Part shown: positions 45,779 through 45,925 of the stretch, piece after piece
Numbering within the stretch: position 1 is the stretch's first letter
Layout: each line of letters opens with the position of its first letter
Source of the DNA: Candidatus Pacearchaeota archaeon
GTDB taxonomy: Archaea > Nanobdellota > Nanobdellia > Pacearchaeales > GW2011-AR1
DNA length: 45,925 nt
Direction of reading: 5' to 3'
NCBI GenBank assembly: GCA_018304985.1
Contig: JAGVWP010000029.1
Coordinates: forward strand, 1 to 45,925
Program-made: the position numbers and the translations under genes
Notes under the pieces: generated by a model
Told to the model about the DNA's origin: nothing
What the model saw: only the letters and a program-made list of their open reading frames with translations
The model's database searches: none

Positions 45779-45850
45779 TATGTTATACCTTTCCCTTATT
45801 TATTATATGAAAGCTGCTGATTTTTTATATAGAGGGTTTTGAAAAACCTC
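45779..45850 (+). repeat. Family A tail plus terminator hairpin after the HEPN gene
   Basis: ATGTTATACCTTTCCCTTAT, TTATTATATGAAAGCTGCTGAT match the family A tail. The hairpin GAGGgttttgaaaaaCCTC follows at 45832-45850. Again directly behind a stop codon, as at 32258 and 39026. Confidence 0.5.
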
Positions 45851-45859
45851 CGATGAATC

Positions 45860-45877
45860 TATATACTGCAGTATATA
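45860..45877. promoter_or_regulatory. TATATACTGCAGTATATA palindrome
   Basis: Perfect 18-bp palindrome near the window end. It may act as a TATA element in both directions. CTCGACGATA, also found upstream of the surface-protein gene, follows it. Confidence 0.4.
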
Positions 45878-45925
45878 AATGATTAAATTCTCGACGATAT
45901 TATTTATATTGCCGACGGCAAAAAG

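Noticed and set aside
45879-45925. Start of a gene at the window end (MIKFSTILFILPTAK...)
   Set aside because: Its ATG directly abuts the TATA-like palindrome, so initiation there is doubtful, and only 15 codons are visible.

Overview
The window looks like a chromosomal segment of an AT-rich DPANN archaeon of the Woesearchaeota/Pacearchaeota type. This rests on an archaeal dph5, a TrmB-type regulator, an archaeal OGG2, a tRNA-Leu with an intron at the archaeal position, TATA boxes about 26 bp upstream of many start codons (leaderless genes), a PGF-pre-PGF surface protein, and many small membrane or zinc-ribbon proteins. No rRNA, CRISPR array, intact transposase or integrase was seen. Taxonomy is inferred.

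Layout. 0-7 kb: a cut-off zinc-ribbon gene, a structured RNA or leader before a NYN-domain gene, ogg, two toxin-antitoxin (TA) pairs, a 5' remnant of a second dph5, intact dph5, an MFS transporter and a SET-domain protein. 7-11 kb: ileS with a swapped GxHH signature, and a TrmB regulator. 11-14.5 kb: an AT-rich accessory stretch with a protein of QNP octapeptide repeats and a translationally coupled pair of membrane proteins. The second of the pair is the most notable gene here: its ectodomain matches the HAP2/GCS1-fusexin membrane-fusion fold by pattern, and it has a cytoplasmic zinc ribbon. 14.5-16 kb: a small winged-helix gene with two palindromic operators, and a three-gene STAS-like/GHKL-ATPase/DUF4325 partner-switching module. 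16-22.5 kb: small membrane proteins, argS, several small zinc-binding proteins, tRNA-Leu(UAA) with an intron, and a decayed TA pair.

23-39 kb is a surface region. It holds a putative S-layer-like acidic protein, three paralogous Ig-module proteins with a recurring 'W..LC..C ... DKAGN' signature, a PGF-pre-PGF protein, a membrane-anchored thermonuclease, small membrane proteins, a C-type lectin/beta-helix protein and a lamin-tail-domain protein. Two compact RNA candidates lie at 26.3 and 34.0 kb. 39-46 kb: a low-molecular-weight phosphatase-like protein, an AbiE-type TA pair, a large multi-spanning GT-C-like membrane protein with an ectodomain partner, and an MNT-HEPN TA pair.

Most long intergenic gaps are filled by two families of dispersed repeats. 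Family A carries a TTTTTCACATAGAAAAA hairpin and a CCTAATTTATT..TAAGTTACTGAT tail. Family B carries AAAGACAACCAA, TTTATCAAACTTTCC and ACCTCCAGCGGGTTT blocks. They occur on both strands and have modified the upstream regions of some genes. All functional calls come from reading the sequence and from family knowledge; no database search was run.
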